Of a stretch of DNA of 25,290 bases, positions 7,416-15,189 are shown one piece after another. The stretch's first letter is position 1, and each line of letters begins with the position of its first letter. The stretch comes from Bacillota bacterium. Lineage in GTDB: Bacteria; Bacillota; Clostridia; Acetivibrionales; JAEZXR01. Where the stretch lies: NCBI GenBank assembly GCA_023419605.1, contig JAEZXR010000047.1, positions 1 through 25,290 on the forward strand, in the 5' to 3' direction. The notes beneath the pieces were generated by a model, which saw only the letters and a program-made list of their open reading frames with translations, was not told where the DNA came from and searched no databases. The position numbers and the translations under genes are program-made.

Positions 7416-8171
7416 TTAAAGCAAATGTCCGCCAGACACTTCAATGTCCTGGGCTGTAACCCAGCCGAAATCATCGGACAATAGGTTCACAATGACCTTT
7501 GCAAGATCTTCGGGTTGGCCGATTCTGCCAAATACAGATTGCTCTGCCAGCGGCTGGATGAATTCAGGATGTTTATCGAATGCTCCATCGCCAAAGTTGC
7601 TGTGCGTAGGACCGGGAGAAACTGCGTTGACCCGAATTTTACGTGGTGCAAGTTCTTTGGCAATGTAGCGAGTCCAAGATGAGAATGCTGCTTTTAACGA
7701 GCCGTAGACGGAGTACCCTGGAAATGCTTGGTTCTTGGCTGTACTCGTGGTATTTACGATGGCTCCAGCATCATCCATGAATCGGACGAGGTGTTGTGTT
7801 AAAAAAACGGGTCCTTTAAAGTTCGTATTAAGAATCTTGTCGAAGTACTCTTCGCTCATTTCAGCCAACATCATTGAACCACCAACACCGCCATTATTGA
7901 CTAGGTAATCAAAAGTCGTTCTGTTCCAAATTTCTTTGAGGTTCCTTTTCACCTCTAGAACGAAACCTTCGAATGTTGATATTTGAGTCAGATCCAACTT
8001 TAGTGCTACGGCCCGAACTCCTTTATTTTTCTCAATTTCCTTAACGACCGCTTCTGCCCTATCCTGATAAGAATTGTAGGTGAGAATGACACTAATTCCG
8101 CGTTTGCCAAGTTCAAGCGCAGTCGCTTTTCCAATGCCATTACTTCCACCTGTTACGATTGCAATTTTCAT
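7416..8171 (-). CDS. SDR family NAD(P)-dependent oxidoreductase
   Basis: A 251-residue classical short-chain dehydrogenase. The Rossmann glycine motif TGGSNGIG is at 7-14, NNGG (variant of NNAG) at 92-95, the structural Asn in NTNFKG at 117, and the catalytic triad S143, Y156 and K160 in VNTTSTAKNQAF and YSVYGSLK. The C-terminal IGQPEDLAKVIVNLLSDD and ITAQDIEVSGG-like ending (here VTAQDIEVSGG) is typical of the FabG-like subgroup. The start ATG is preceded by AGGAGG at 5-nt spacing. It is transcribed divergently from an AraC regulator across a 209-bp region holding a large palindrome, an arrangement that suggests control by that regulator. The substrate is unknown. Base composition is less A+T rich than the surrounding DNA, so the pair may have been acquired together. 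Confidence 0.92.
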   Translation of the reverse strand: MKIAIVTGGSNGIGKATALELGKRGISVILTYNSYQDRAEAVVKEIEKNKGVRAVALKLDLTQISTFEGFVLEVKRNLKEIWNRTTFDYLVNNGGVGGSMMLAEMSEEYFDKILNTNFKGPVFLTQHLVRFMDDAGAIVNTTSTAKNQAFPGYSVYGSLKAAFSSWTRYIAKELAPRKIRVNAVSPGPTHSNFGDGAFDKHPEFIQPLAEQSVFGRIGQPEDLAKVIVNLLSDDFGWVTAQDIEVSGGHLL

Positions 8172-8192
8172 AGAATCCTCCTTTTTGTGTTC

Positions 8193-8237
8193 AATCTAGA
8201 TTTTATTTTAGTCGTTTCTACTGAAATAATCTAGATT
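8193..8237. promoter_or_regulatory. Palindromic operator region between SDR and araC-type genes
   Basis: The 10-bp palindrome AATCTAGATT occurs twice (8193-8202 and 8228-8237), 35 bp centre to centre. The arms extend inward as a longer imperfect inverted repeat (ATTTTAGT ... ACTGAAAT). It lies 22 bp upstream of the SDR start codon and is the best candidate site for the AraC-family protein encoded on the other side. Confidence 0.55.
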
Positions 8238-8380
8238 CAATAATGCCTTTTAATTGCCTAAAATCACCAACCACTCTTTTGAAACATCCGTATTATCTCC
8301 TGTGTTTATCATAAGAATAGCCTAAAAATGCCTAATAGTTACAGAATTGTGTTGAGTAATAGGAAGTCATGTGATAGAAT

Positions 8381-9274
8381 ATGTGTATGAATAAAGTTTT
8401 AGATGAAATTATCGAGCTAATGAATAAAGCAGGCACTCGACCAATTGAAACCGGAGTACCGGGGCTAAGCATGATTAAGGGAGATATTCCCGCGCATCAA
8501 CTCGCAGCGCTCTACAGTCCGATGATTGGTTTTACAGTTCAAGGAACAAAGATCCTTTCAATTGGGGAGCGTAGCACTACCCTGAAAGGTCCTTCATATC
8601 ACGTGTTACCGGTACATGTTCCTGCAACGGCGAGTGTACATCCAGACCGTGATGGCCGTCCTTACATGGCCCTCGGTCTTGGGTTGAATCAGAATGTTCT
8701 TCAGAGCTTATTAAGAGATCTTCCCGAAGATCTAATACCAACTGCTTCTGAACATTTCGAAGCTTGTGAAATAGACATTGAATTTATGAAGGCATGGCTG
8801 CGCTTATTGAGATTAACGAAAACACCAAGAGATATTCCAGCTCTTGCACCAGCTTATGAACGAGAAATCCTTTACCGCGTTCTGATGGGACCGCAAGGAT
8901 GGTATCTGAGGCAACTTGGCTTGCGAGAAAGTAATTTCTCTAAGATTTCTCAGACTGTAAAATGGCTCCGCGATAATTACACGAGGCCAATAGACATCGG
9001 TGAGATGGCATCAAAATCTGGTATGGCTATAAATACCTTTCACCGTCAGTTTAAACGGGCAACGGGTTTAAGCCCTATTCAATTTCAAAAGCAATTAAGG
9101 CTTTTGGAGGCTAGAAACCTCATTGCATTTGAGGGCTATGCTGTAGCCAGTGCTGCATATCAAGTTGGCTATCAGAGTCCCTCACAGTTTAATCGAGAGT
9201 ACTCCCGCTTCTTCGGTTCATCTCCAGCTCGGGACACTGAGAAACTAAGACGAATCGAAAGCGCAAGGGATTAG
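8381..9274 (+). CDS. AraC family transcriptional regulator (AraC_N type)
   Basis: A 297-residue cytoplasmic regulator. Residues about 20-190 match the AraC_N cupin-like sensor domain (ETGVPGLSMIKGDIPAHQL, SPMIGFTVQGTKILSIGE, VPATASV). The C-terminal third holds two AraC HTH motifs: IGEMASKSGMAINTFHRQFK with GLSPIQFQKQLRLLEARNLI, and VASAAYQVGYQSPSQFNREY with FFGSSP. The first ATG (8381) and one two codons later (8387) are both possible; the nearest purine-rich site, AGGAAG, is rather far upstream, so translation may be weak. The gene faces away from an SDR gene and probably controls it, a pairing common for this subfamily. The inducer is unknown. Confidence 0.92.
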   Translation: MCMNKVLDEIIELMNKAGTRPIETGVPGLSMIKGDIPAHQLAALYSPMIGFTVQGTKILSIGERSTTLKGPSYHVLPVHVPATASVHPDRDGRPYMALGLGLNQNVLQSLLRDLPEDLIPTASEHFEACEIDIEFMKAWLRLLRLTKTPRDIPALAPAYEREILYRVLMGPQGWYLRQLGLRESNFSKISQTVKWLRDNYTRPIDIGEMASKSGMAINTFHRQFKRATGLSPIQFQKQLRLLEARNLIAFEGYAVASAAYQVGYQSPSQFNREYSRFFGSSPARDTEKLRRIESARD

Positions 9275-9785
9275 CTAGTCGCTTCTATCAAAGTAGGGGA
9301 ATCAATAAGGAGAATAACGGTTGGGTATGTACAATGGCATAATTTGAAATATTCCCGGACTGGTCATTTGTTTTCAAAATAAATAGAGCTTAAAAAGCTA
9401 TAAAGTAGGACTTTCTAAGAATAGGTTTATTTTGTCGCTCATTAATAAGCGACGGGATTTTGCCCCCTTAGCGTTTATTGAATAAGTCAGGAGATAATTT
9501 AACAGGTAAAGGTTTATAAATTATAATATGGAGGAATTATACTTCATATTTCCGAGCCCGGAACACCTCAGGAAACAGGCTGGAAAAAAGTTGTTTTTCA
9601 AGGCCCAGATGGCGAATTAATTGAGTTCCGAGGATAAAGGAATGTAATAATTTTATTTAGATAAATTATCAACAGTTATTTATAATGTTCAACAGCTAAA
9701 GCTTAGTCCTCCAGAGCATCTAGATGGCAGGATAATAAGCCCAGTTTAACTTTTTACAGCAAACGTTTGAAATTAAAAACATTCT
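9275..9785. other. Non-coding gap after the AraC gene
   Basis: It contains a short stem (GTCGCT at 9434/AGCGAC at 9448) that is a poor terminator, the glyoxalase-type remnant at 9527-9637, and a perfect 10-bp palindrome CAAACGTTTG at 9760-9769 that resembles a LacI-family operator core. The palindrome lies 510 bp upstream of the secreted enzyme gene, too far to assign with confidence. Nothing else is recognised. Confidence 0.35.
9527..9637 (+). pseudogene. C-terminal remnant of a VOC (glyoxalase/bleomycin-resistance type) protein
   Basis: After a TAA at 9524-9526 the frame reads GIILHISEPGTPQETGW and then KKVVFQGPDGELIEFRG before TAA. VVFQGPDGELIEF is the typical last strand of VOC-fold proteins, with the metal-ligand Glu in ELIEF. 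Only some 36 codons remain and there is no start, so this is a gene fragment. Confidence 0.65.
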
Positions 9786-9950
9786 GCCAAGGCCCCGCCA
9801 GGCTCAAGCGGCATCTTTATTGACCATTCAAGGCATGTGGAAAGTGTAGTCCTGTTGCAACGAAAAACAGTTAAAATATAGCGAAGATGAATGGAAATAC
9901 GTAGGATTAAGGACGTGAGAGCGAAAACTTTCACGTCCTTAATCTTAGAG
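9786..9950 (+). repeat. Dispersed intergenic repeat, copy R4 (type A, full length)
   Basis: The core GCCAAGGCCCCGCCAGG, GGCATCTTTATTGACC, TTCAAGGCA and GTAGTCCTGTTGCAACGAA is shared with R2 and R3. The copy ends in a very stable hairpin: 20 bp (9902-9921 with 9928-9947, two G-U pairs) closing the loop CGAAAA. There is no T tract after it. The whole unit is about 165 bp. Confidence 0.7.
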
Positions 9951-10018
9951 GTTCACTTGTTATTGATAAAAGAGGTAAAAATAATACATCTAATGTCAAG
10001 ATAATCTTATTTATTTTA

Positions 10019-10180
10019 TCAAAAAATAGTGGCATAATTTGGTACATAAGCAATGAGAGTAATTGATTCCATTGGTGTCGCATGCATACGTCCATATTTC
10101 TTACTTAACTCTATTTTAAATTCCTGCATCCGTGGATACGGTGTAAAGAATTTGCTATCTAAAAATGGGGGTGATAATCT
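10019..10180 (-). pseudogene. Possible gene scrap on the minus strand
   Basis: After a TAG at 10183-10181 a frame of 53 codons runs to TGA and includes FFTPYPRMQEFKIELSKKYG and MHATPMESITLIAYVPNYAT. The residue mix looks protein-like, but no start codon with a ribosome-binding site is present and I do not recognise it. It may be the 3' end of a lost gene, or chance. Confidence 0.25.
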
Positions 10181-10281
10181 CTAGTTCGTTTAATTTCAGC
10201 TTTAAATTATAAGTGAATTATATGAAAGTGAAAGGATTGTTTGTGATTTATATCAAACTTGATTTTTAGGAGGTAGTAGAT

Positions 10282-12738
10282 ATGAAGAAAGTAAGTCGTT
10301 TATTTAGCACGGTACTGATTATTGCGCTACTGTTGACAACATTGACGACAGTTAATTACCCACAGGTTGCATCCGCTTACACTATTAGTAAAATGGAAGG
10401 TGCTATTGGATGGGATGGCGACAAGGATTCCCCGATACCACGTATGAACGGAAGTATGTACATTCGTGACGGGAGAAACCTTGACCTGTGGTTCTCCATA
10501 TACAATAATCCTACATCACAGAAATGGTACAATGAAGAAGGATACCTGCCGTGTTTGGTAACCGAGTTTGAACGTGACAACTGTACTGTAAAAATAAAGC
10601 ACTTTGGAGACACGGTTACTATAGGCGGGAATAATTTCGTAATAGCTTATTCCAGGGTTTCGGTCTATAATCACGGTACTGCGGCTGTAACGCTGGCTCC
10701 CGGCCAAAACAGCAACTATACCGCTCTTACCAACAACAGCACCACAGTACAAGCAGGGCAAACTGTGAACCATGACTTTGCAATAGCGGCCGACAGGTTC
10801 GGAGGCACTTATGCATGGCCTTCAAGCTCCAGTATTGCTGCTGCAGGCAGCTGGGACACACACTACACAAATATGAAAAATTTTTGGAATGGCAAGCTGG
10901 CAAACATTGTAAATATTACACAGCTTCCGGATACAAACCTCATAAATGCGTATAAAGCAGGATACTGCTATACACGTATCATCAACGACGGATATGATAT
11001 ACATGTTGGGGAAAATGGATATGATATAGTTTTTGACCATGATTCTATAGGTATTATAACCAATCTCATAAACATGGGAGACCTTGGAGACGCAAAAAAT
11101 TACATAGACAGGATACAGTCTGCACTCCAGTACAGCGATGCAAAATGGAAATTCAGCTGGCCATATGCGTTGTACCTATTGAAAACCGGCGATACAACAT
11201 ATATTAACGACAATTTCAGTGTAATCCAGTCAAATACACATACAATTGAATCAGAACGTACAGGTCCTGACGGAATAATGAAAATGACAAACGATTTGGA
11301 TTCTGACGGATATTGGACAATAGACAACTGTTCAGCGCTATTCGGATTAACCACATACAAATATATCTGCGACAGATTAGGTAAAACATCAGAATCAACC
11401 TGGGCTGCAAACCTTTACAACAGCTTGCTCACAAGCGTAAACAACAAGCTTGACCAGACCAGGTCGACCTATGGTCTAAACTATATACCGGCTTCAATGG
11501 TACAGCCAAATACAGCTAACAGATGTTCTGAACCAAGGGATGCAAACTGGGCATCACAAATGTTGTTCGGACGTTGGAACTGGGATGGATATTTGTTCGG
11601 TGCAAATCAGAGCGGCACACTTATTGATGCGGTTGATGCTACTTATGACTATGGGTTCGGAAGGTTGATAGGAACTTTGCCAGCACATGATTTCGGAGGA
11701 TATCCACACGGCTTCTACAGCTCTGCATACAATGCAGGATACGGAAGTGCGGGCTTAAGAGGTAAAGCATACCGTACAGAAGGTATATATGCATACAAGT
11801 TTATGATAAGCAATGCAATGACATCACCATTCGGATGGTGGGAAGGAATATGGTATCCCGACAGCACAGTACCATGGCAGGGTACTCATCCGGGAGACGG
11901 CGGAGGTTCATGTCCTCACATGTGGGGTCAGGCAACAGCGACAAAGGTACTCATCGATTCACTCATAGCTGAAAAATCCGATGGTTCTGTTTTAGTAGGT
12001 AACGGAATACCTAATGAATGGTTGGCAAGCGGTAAGGTAACAGAACTTTCGAATTATCCTATTAAGGACAACGGAAGAATGGGTGTTAAGATTGAAGGAC
12101 TTGCCAATAATCAGGTAAGGTTAACCTTAAGCGGAACACAGGCACGCAACAACGTAGTATTAAGAATACCGGCATTTATAAACAATATTATAGCTACTAC
12201 TGCAGGAACAATAAACAATGCAGAAGGAACGGTTACAATTCCGGCAACAACCGCTACAGTAACGGTTACTTACGGCAGCAACCCACAGTACGGAAAAGAT
12301 ATGGGTGGAACTCAAACTCCGCCTGCTGCACCGCAATATAGGATTAAAAACGTTTGGACAGGCAACTACATGCATCTTGAGAATAAAAACGGTACGGTAC
12401 AATATGGACCTTTAAATACCGGCTGGAATAGCATGAAGTGGATAATTGAGGACGTTGGTGACGGTTCCGGAACAAAGAGAATAAAAAATTTATGGACAGG
12501 AGACTATCTTAACATTGAAAACGTAACAGGATATGTACAATATGCTCCGCTGAATACTAACTGGTGGAGTATGATGTGGATTCTTGAGGATGCTGGAGGA
12601 GGCAAAACTAGAATCAAGAGCCGCTGGCCTGAACATCCCGATTATATGCACATAGAGAATAAGCTTGGCTATGTGCAAAGTGGGTCTATACAATCCGGCT
12701 GGTTAAGTGCGCAATGGGTTTTAGAACGTATAAACTAA
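10282..12738 (+). CDS. Secreted six-hairpin-glycosidase-like enzyme with C-terminal beta-trefoil
   Basis: An 818-residue exported protein. A clear Sec signal peptide (KK, hydrophobic core LLIALLLTT-like, cleavage after ASA near residue 32) is followed by a beta-rich region to about 190 and a helical region to about 600. The latter has paired-helix features of (alpha/alpha)6 glycosidases: FDHDSIGIITNLINMGDLGD, TGPDGIMKMTNDLDSDGYW and GSCPHMWGQATATKVLIDSL. A proline-rich link (about 676-683) leads to three 45-residue repeats (684-730, 731-774, 775-818), each with RIKN.W...Y..IEN..G.VQ.G....W.S..W.LE; this is a beta-trefoil, probably a carbohydrate-binding module of ricin or fascin type. ATG 10282 has AGGAGG at 8-nt spacing. 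I infer polysaccharide breakdown outside the cell; the GH family and substrate are not identified. It is monocistronic. Confidence 0.8.
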   Translation: MKKVSRLFSTVLIIALLLTTLTTVNYPQVASAYTISKMEGAIGWDGDKDSPIPRMNGSMYIRDGRNLDLWFSIYNNPTSQKWYNEEGYLPCLVTEFERDNCTVKIKHFGDTVTIGGNNFVIAYSRVSVYNHGTAAVTLAPGQNSNYTALTNNSTTVQAGQTVNHDFAIAADRFGGTYAWPSSSSIAAAGSWDTHYTNMKNFWNGKLANIVNITQLPDTNLINAYKAGYCYTRIINDGYDIHVGENGYDIVFDHDSIGIITNLINMGDLGDAKNYIDRIQSALQYSDAKWKFSWPYALYLLKTGDTTYINDNFSVIQSNTHTIESERTGPDGIMKMTNDLDSDGYWTIDNCSALFGLTTYKYICDRLGKTSESTWAANLYNSLLTSVNNKLDQTRSTYGLNYIPASMVQPNTANRCSEPRDANWASQMLFGRWNWDGYLFGANQSGTLIDAVDATYDYGFGRLIGTLPAHDFGGYPHGFYSSAYNAGYGSAGLRGKAYRTEGIYAYKFMISNAMTSPFGWWEGIWYPDSTVPWQGTHPGDGGGSCPHMWGQATATKVLIDSLIAEKSDGSVLVGNGIPNEWLASGKVTELSNYPIKDNGRMGVKIEGLANNQVRLTLSGTQARNNVVLRIPAFINNIIATTAGTINNAEGTVTIPATTATVTVTYGSNPQYGKDMGGTQTPPAAPQYRIKNVWTGNYMHLENKNGTVQYGPLNTGWNSMKWIIEDVGDGSGTKRIKNLWTGDYLNIENVTGYVQYAPLNTNWWSMMWILEDAGGGKTRIKSRWPEHPDYMHIENKLGYVQSGSIQSGWLSAQWVLERIN

Positions 12739-12768
12739 AATTTATAAATTGAAAATATTAAGGTAGAC

Positions 12769-12808
12769 TCAAATCCCCTGAATGCGACAAAAATCTCAGG
12801 GGATTTGA
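12769..12808 (+). terminator. Perfect 13-bp hairpin after the secreted enzyme gene
   Basis: TCAAATCCCCTGA (12769-12781) and TCAGGGGATTTGA (12796-12808) pair perfectly around a 14-nt loop. No T tract follows, so it may stop RNA decay or transcription weakly, or belong to the neighbouring REP-type sequences. Confidence 0.6.
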
Positions 12809-12819
12809 CCCTGCCCTTG

Positions 12820-13209
12820 TCAAGGGGACAGGTGCATTGACATGAGTGGAATTATCTGGTAAACTTGGTATACGGAGGTGGACTCATGTCAAGATATGCC
12901 CGTGTAAAGAGCGAAAAGCAGATTTACCACATTATGTTGAGAGGGAACAACCGAGAAAAAATATTCATTGATGAAGAGGATAAGACCAGAATCATAGACA
13001 CGCTGGATGGCAAAAAGAAGGAACAAGAGTAGATGAACAAGGATTAGAGAGGTAATTTAAAGGGTATGGTTTATAAATCAGTAAGAGAGTAACTAATAAG
13101 GATTCCCATAGAGAAATCGAATCTTTCTCTAAGAGAAATTGCGGCAGTGCTGAGATTAAACCGCGAAATGGCGAGAAGGTCAGTGCTGTCAAAGGACCTG
13201 TCCCCTTGA
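12820..13209 (+). mobile_element. RAYT/REP-type element remnant bounded by inverted repeats
   Basis: TCAAGGGGACAGGT at 12820-12833 is repeated in inverse at 13196-13209, and similarity continues inward (GCATTGACA versus CCTTTGACA). The left repeat lies within a hairpin CCCTTG-T-CAAGGG. Between them sit the two ends of an IS200-like, REP-associated tyrosine transposase with its middle missing. Such transposases are known to act on short palindromic repeats near their gene. About 390 bp in all, non-autonomous. Confidence 0.6.
12886..13209 (+). pseudogene. REP-associated (IS200-like, Y1) transposase with internal deletion
   Basis: ATG 12886 behind GGAGG opens MSRYARVKSEKQIYHIMLRG, then NNREKIFIDEEDKTRI, the standard N-terminus of Y1_Tnp/RAYT proteins with the HIMLRGNN block. 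After about 42 residues the sequence jumps to DGKKKEQE and a stop at 13030. Downstream another frame reads KSNLSLREIAAVLRLNREMA, the C-terminal HTH of the same family, ending at 13209 inside the right inverted repeat. The catalytic Tyr and most of the HUH domain (normally about 200 residues) are gone. Confidence 0.75.
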
Positions 13210-13274
13210 TACGTGTGAGAGAATACGAAACACTGTTGCCGAAGCACAGGAAAAGGTGTATGCAAAGGTTATAA

Positions 13275-13532
13275 GCTGACGGACCAGGACATTGGACAGA
13301 TACAAATGTATATGTTAATTATTATACGCGGGAGATGGTGAACGAGGTTGATAGCCTTCCCATTGATCTCACCTTCTGCGCAGACAAGAGAGATTCGTTG
13401 TCAAATATACCTTACTGGAAGATTAGCCAACTTTCCCTAGACAGCTACGGTCCTGGATTATTCTTGGAGACAGCACCAAGAGAATGGTGCTGGACTGGCA
13501 AGAATAATATAAACTTAGCTCCTGGCATATAA
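13275..13532 (+). pseudogene. Unrecognised C-terminal gene fragment
   Basis: From just after a TAA at 13272 an open frame of 85 codons reads ADGPGHWTDTNVYVNYYTRE, then MVNEVDSLPIDLTFCADKRD and a Trp-rich end REWCWTGKNNINLAPGI before TAA. It looks like real protein sequence (compact, aromatic-rich) but has no start in a translatable context. An internal ATG at 13335 lacks a good ribosome-binding site. Probably the tail of a secreted or enzyme-like protein; I cannot name it. Confidence 0.4.
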
Positions 13533-13591
13533 TAAACTAAATACTTGTTAAAAGAAATCTTACTAAAGAAGTATTAAGAAAGTGGAGATGA

Positions 13592-14074
13592 ATGAAGTCT
13601 ATGAAATCACTGATTATATATCATTCTACTTATCATAATAACACTGAAAAAGTAGCCAGGGTATTCGCCAGTAAGATTAATGCTGACCTATTAAGTCTAA
13701 AAGACTCCCAGAAAGTTAAAATTGATAATTACGATCTTATCGGATTTGGGTCCGGAGTTTATAATGAAAGCATGTCTCCGCAATTACTAAATTTTGCTGA
13801 AAAGTTAAATTTAAGGGATAAGGATGTTTTTGCTTTTTCAACAAGTGGAATTGGAATGGGATTTTATAATAATGAATTAGTGAATCTTTTAAAGTCAAAG
13901 GGGGGAAGGTACAAGGGGGACTTTGCATGTAAAGGAAGCTTTGTCAGCAGAGATTTCAGCGAGAACCGAATATTCGAGCTCTTAAGCAAATTTGCGGAAG
14001 GCCATCCAAATGACAAAGACATTTGCAAAGCAGAAAAATTTATTGGAAAGGTAATTAGACAGGGTAAAGTATAG
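13592..14074 (+). CDS. Flavodoxin family protein
   Basis: A 160-residue FMN-binding-type protein. The N-terminal strand and phosphate loop SLIIYHSTYHNNTEKVARVF (about 6-25) is the flavodoxin signature, with HSTYHNNT binding the FMN phosphate. Further flavodoxin features are LIGFGSGVYNESM (about 48-60, first flavin loop) and VFAFSTSGIGMGFYNNELVN (about 80-100, second). GGAG lies 5-9 nt before the ATG. It resembles the short flavodoxin-domain proteins (Flavodoxin_5 or protoporphyrinogen-oxidase-like group) that act as electron carriers or small reductases. An SDR gene follows 144 bp downstream on the same strand and may be co-transcribed. Confidence 0.88.
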   Translation: MKSMKSLIIYHSTYHNNTEKVARVFASKINADLLSLKDSQKVKIDNYDLIGFGSGVYNESMSPQLLNFAEKLNLRDKDVFAFSTSGIGMGFYNNELVNLLKSKGGRYKGDFACKGSFVSRDFSENRIFELLSKFAEGHPNDKDICKAEKFIGKVIRQGKV

Positions 14075-14218
14075 CTTTCTATTAAGCACTGGTGGTGCGC
14101 CTTCAAAACATAGTTTATTTATAAGGGATCATATCATAGACCAATGTGGGAAATGTTGGATTGGGTTGGTAATGGGTAATATGAATGAAATAAGAAATTT
14201 AAATAAGGAGGATTAAAA
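14075..14218 (+). other. Gap between flavodoxin and SDR with a short coding trace
   Basis: A 55-codon frame overlapping the end of the flavodoxin gene reads KYSFLLSTGGAPSKHSLFIR, then DHIIDQCGKCWIGLVMGNMN, and ends at TAA 14214-14216 inside the SDR ribosome-binding region. The CGKC pair suggests the tail of a redox protein such as an NAD(P)H-dependent FMN reductase. There is no clear start, so I record it only as a possible remnant. Confidence 0.25.
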
Positions 14219-15010
14219 ATGAAAAATGTTGTAATAACGGGAAGTACCCGTGGCTTAGGCCTTGAAATGACTAAAGAATTTCTAAAGGCAGGGTGCAATG
14301 TGACCATTTCCGGTTCAAAACCTCAATCCTTTGATAAAGCTAAAGAAGAACTGAAGGAGTTTGAAAACCAGTTCATCTATATAGCTTGTAATGTAAGAAA
14401 TATAGATGATATAAAAAACCTATGGATAAAATCAGTAGAAAAATGGGGGAGAGTAGACATATGGATCAATAATGCCGGACAGAATTATCCCCGTGAATCT
14501 TTTTGGGAGACACCTGATAAATACATTGACGCAGTTGTTGACACAAATATAAAGGGTGTTATGTACGGTTCAAAAGTAGCTGCTGAAAATATGCTTAATC
14601 AGGGGCATGGTCAAATTTGGAATATGGAAGGTTTAGGTTCCAACGGCATGATTATTGAGCAAACTATTTTATATGGAACCTCAAAATGTGCTCTTACTTA
14701 TTTCTCTGAAGGATTAGCAAAAGAATTGAAGGATTCTCCGGTAAAAATTGGCAGGCTGTCCCCTGGTATGATGCTTACAGAATTTATTACAAAGTCACCT
14801 ACTGGAGAAATTTCTTCAGTTACTCAAGACAAGCGGTTTAGGAGAGTTTTTAATACGCTTGGAGATAAGCCTGAAACAGTTGCCAAGTTCTTCGTTCCCA
14901 GGATACTTAATAATACAAAACAGGGTGCGCATCTAGTGTGGCTTACAAATCTTAAGTCCACAAAGAGATTTATAATGGCTGCTTTCAATAAGAGAGAGCT
15001 GCTTAAGTAA
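14219..15010 (+). CDS. SDR family oxidoreductase, NYC1/chlorophyll-b-reductase-like
   Basis: A 263-residue short-chain dehydrogenase with TGSTRGLG at 7-14, NNAG at 84-87, the Asn of DTNIKG at 110, and S141, Y152 and K156 as the probable triad. The active-site strand IWNMEGLGSNG and the helix LYGTSKCALTYFSEGLAKEL resemble NYC1/NOL-like SDRs (FNMDGAGS-type) rather than FabG. Those enzymes reduce chlorophyll b in plants; related bacterial proteins without chlorophyll are uncharacterised, so the substrate is open. ATG has AAGGAGG 7 nt upstream. The basic, hydrophobic C-terminus (TKRFIMAAFNKRELLK) might touch a membrane. Its position after a flavodoxin suggests a redox pair. Confidence 0.88.
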   Translation: MKNVVITGSTRGLGLEMTKEFLKAGCNVTISGSKPQSFDKAKEELKEFENQFIYIACNVRNIDDIKNLWIKSVEKWGRVDIWINNAGQNYPRESFWETPDKYIDAVVDTNIKGVMYGSKVAAENMLNQGHGQIWNMEGLGSNGMIIEQTILYGTSKCALTYFSEGLAKELKDSPVKIGRLSPGMMLTEFITKSPTGEISSVTQDKRFRRVFNTLGDKPETVAKFFVPRILNNTKQGAHLVWLTNLKSTKRFIMAAFNKRELLK

Positions 15011-15189
15011 TCCGGTTCTATAAAATAATATAGAGTTTTGTTTAAGGGGCATTCCGTTGGCTGAGTTTAACCTGTTTTGCAATTAATTGATACGTCCATA
15101 AGGTTAAATTCTAAAGGCTTATAGTAACAAAAATATGGAAGCTGGTAAACAATGTGATGTATTCAGTATTCCTGTAAGGGCAATTTTAA

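Noticed and set aside
7444..7668. 74-codon plus-strand frame opposite the SDR gene
   Set aside because: Antisense shadow of the catalytic C-terminal half of the SDR.
9760..9769. CAAACGTTTG as a catabolite or LacI-type operator of the secreted enzyme
   Set aside because: It is 510 bp from the gene with repeat R4 between, and a 10-bp palindrome alone is weak evidence.
10516..12693. Several minus-strand frames of 60-90 codons within the secreted enzyme gene
   Set aside because: All overlap a long, well-supported coding region and lack translation signals.
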